Origin: Chloracidobacterium sp. UBA7659
GTDB lineage: Bacteria > Acidobacteriota > Blastocatellia > Pyrinomonadales > Pyrinomonadaceae
NCBI GenBank assembly: GCA_002483395.1
Contig: DLHV01000168.1
Location: 291-5,810, forward strand
Length of the DNA: 5,520 bases
Reading direction: 5' to 3'
Shown: positions 5,137 through 5,520 of the stretch, piece by piece
How positions within the stretch are numbered: the stretch's first letter is position 1
Layout of the letters: each line of letters starts with the position of its first letter
Program-made: the position numbers and the translations under genes
The notes under the pieces: model-generated
The model's input: only the letters and a program-made list of their open reading frames with translations
The model's database searches: none
What the model was told of the DNA's origin: nothing

Positions 5137-5520
5137 ATGATGGAGACACAAAATTTAACACTAAGATACACTCTGCTGTGTGACGACGTCCGTATCGAGA
5201 TGGGCAACAAGATCTCGCTGATGGGGATATTTCAAAACATAATGGTGGAGAAATTGCCCGTTTCGCTTATCAAGTTTGCGGTGATCAATCACTGGATGGG
5301 CGAAGGCAGCCATGAAACGGAAGTGCGGATTCTTTCGCCCGACAGGTCAAATCTCGTCGTTTCCTCACAGGCGACGCCGATCGATCTCGCGCCCGGTGGA
5401 TTTACGGACAATGTAAGTTTCTTTGTAAACGTTGTGTTCCAGAGCGCCGGGACGTACTGGGTGCAAACACTGGCGGACACAGTTGTGTTGGAAGAATTTC
5501 CCTTGATCGTTGCCGACGCC
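5137..5520 (+). CDS. DUF6941-like protein (3' end off window)
   Basis: The first 128 codons of a plus-strand gene that leaves the window in frame. The N-terminal YTLLCDDVRIEMGNKISLMGIF (11-32) resembles the conserved opening of the uncharacterised DUF6941 family (CDDVR, then a G-K-SL-G pattern), recalled from memory and not searched. No signal peptide or membrane segment is seen, so it is probably cytoplasmic. The alternating hydrophobic pattern (SFFVNVVFQSAGTYWVQTLAD) suggests a beta-sandwich. Start: ATG 5137 is 11 bases after AGGA (5122-5125); the adjacent ATG 5140 is the other choice. It follows a gene-free stretch, so it probably has its own promoter. No function is assigned. Confidence 0.8.
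   Translation, partial: MMETQNLTLRYTLLCDDVRIEMGNKISLMGIFQNIMVEKLPVSLIKFAVINHWMGEGSHETEVRILSPDRSNLVVSSQATPIDLAPGGFTDNVSFFVNVVFQSAGTYWVQTLADTVVLEEFPLIVADA

Noticed and set aside
5289..5480. Minus-strand open frame of 63 codons
   Set aside because: Antisense to the DUF6941-like gene, whose plus-strand frame is open to the window edge and has a recognisable N-terminal motif.

Overview
The window looks like a piece of chromosome from a free-living bacterium of moderate GC content. Gene style fits Acidobacteriota (Blastocatellia/Pyrinomonadales-like): a secreted M61-like peptidase, an SH3-type lipoprotein, a DUF6941-like protein, and short palindromic repeats that sit both between and inside genes. 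This placement is an inference from general impression; no rRNA or other decisive marker is present.

Layout. (1) Positions 1-1277, minus strand: purH, the bifunctional enzyme of the last two steps of de novo IMP synthesis. Its 3' end lies beyond the left edge. The reading frame runs uninterrupted through two GC-rich palindromic repeats (486-566 and 612-665) in the linker between the two catalytic domains. A different repeat begins at the window edge (1-23). (2) Positions 1278-1575: a mostly non-coding divergent region with a terminator-like hairpin just upstream of purH and a possible 25-residue membrane peptide gene on the minus strand. (3) Positions 1576-4513, plus strand: a tight three-gene cluster of an exported M61-like zinc peptidase, a lipoprotein with SH3-like domains, and a stand-alone Smr-domain protein. 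The first two genes overlap by an ATGA; the second and third are separated by 2 bases. (4) Positions 4519-4782, minus strand: a small membrane-anchored coiled-coil protein, convergent with smr, with only 5 bases between the stops. (5) Positions 4783-5136: a gene-free stretch holding a roughly 90-bp inverted-repeat element (4986-5074), related to the sequence at the left edge inside purH. (6) Positions 5137-5520, plus strand: the first 128 codons of a DUF6941-like protein, cut by the right edge.

Working together: the peptidase and lipoprotein are probably both exported and co-transcribed, so a shared envelope role is plausible but unproven. The Smr protein is a cytoplasmic nucleic-acid protein and may only share the transcript. 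I do not see a defence locus, CRISPR array, prophage or transposase gene. The most notable signal is two different families of palindromic repeats, both apparently tolerated in frame inside one essential-type metabolic gene, with one also present between genes.
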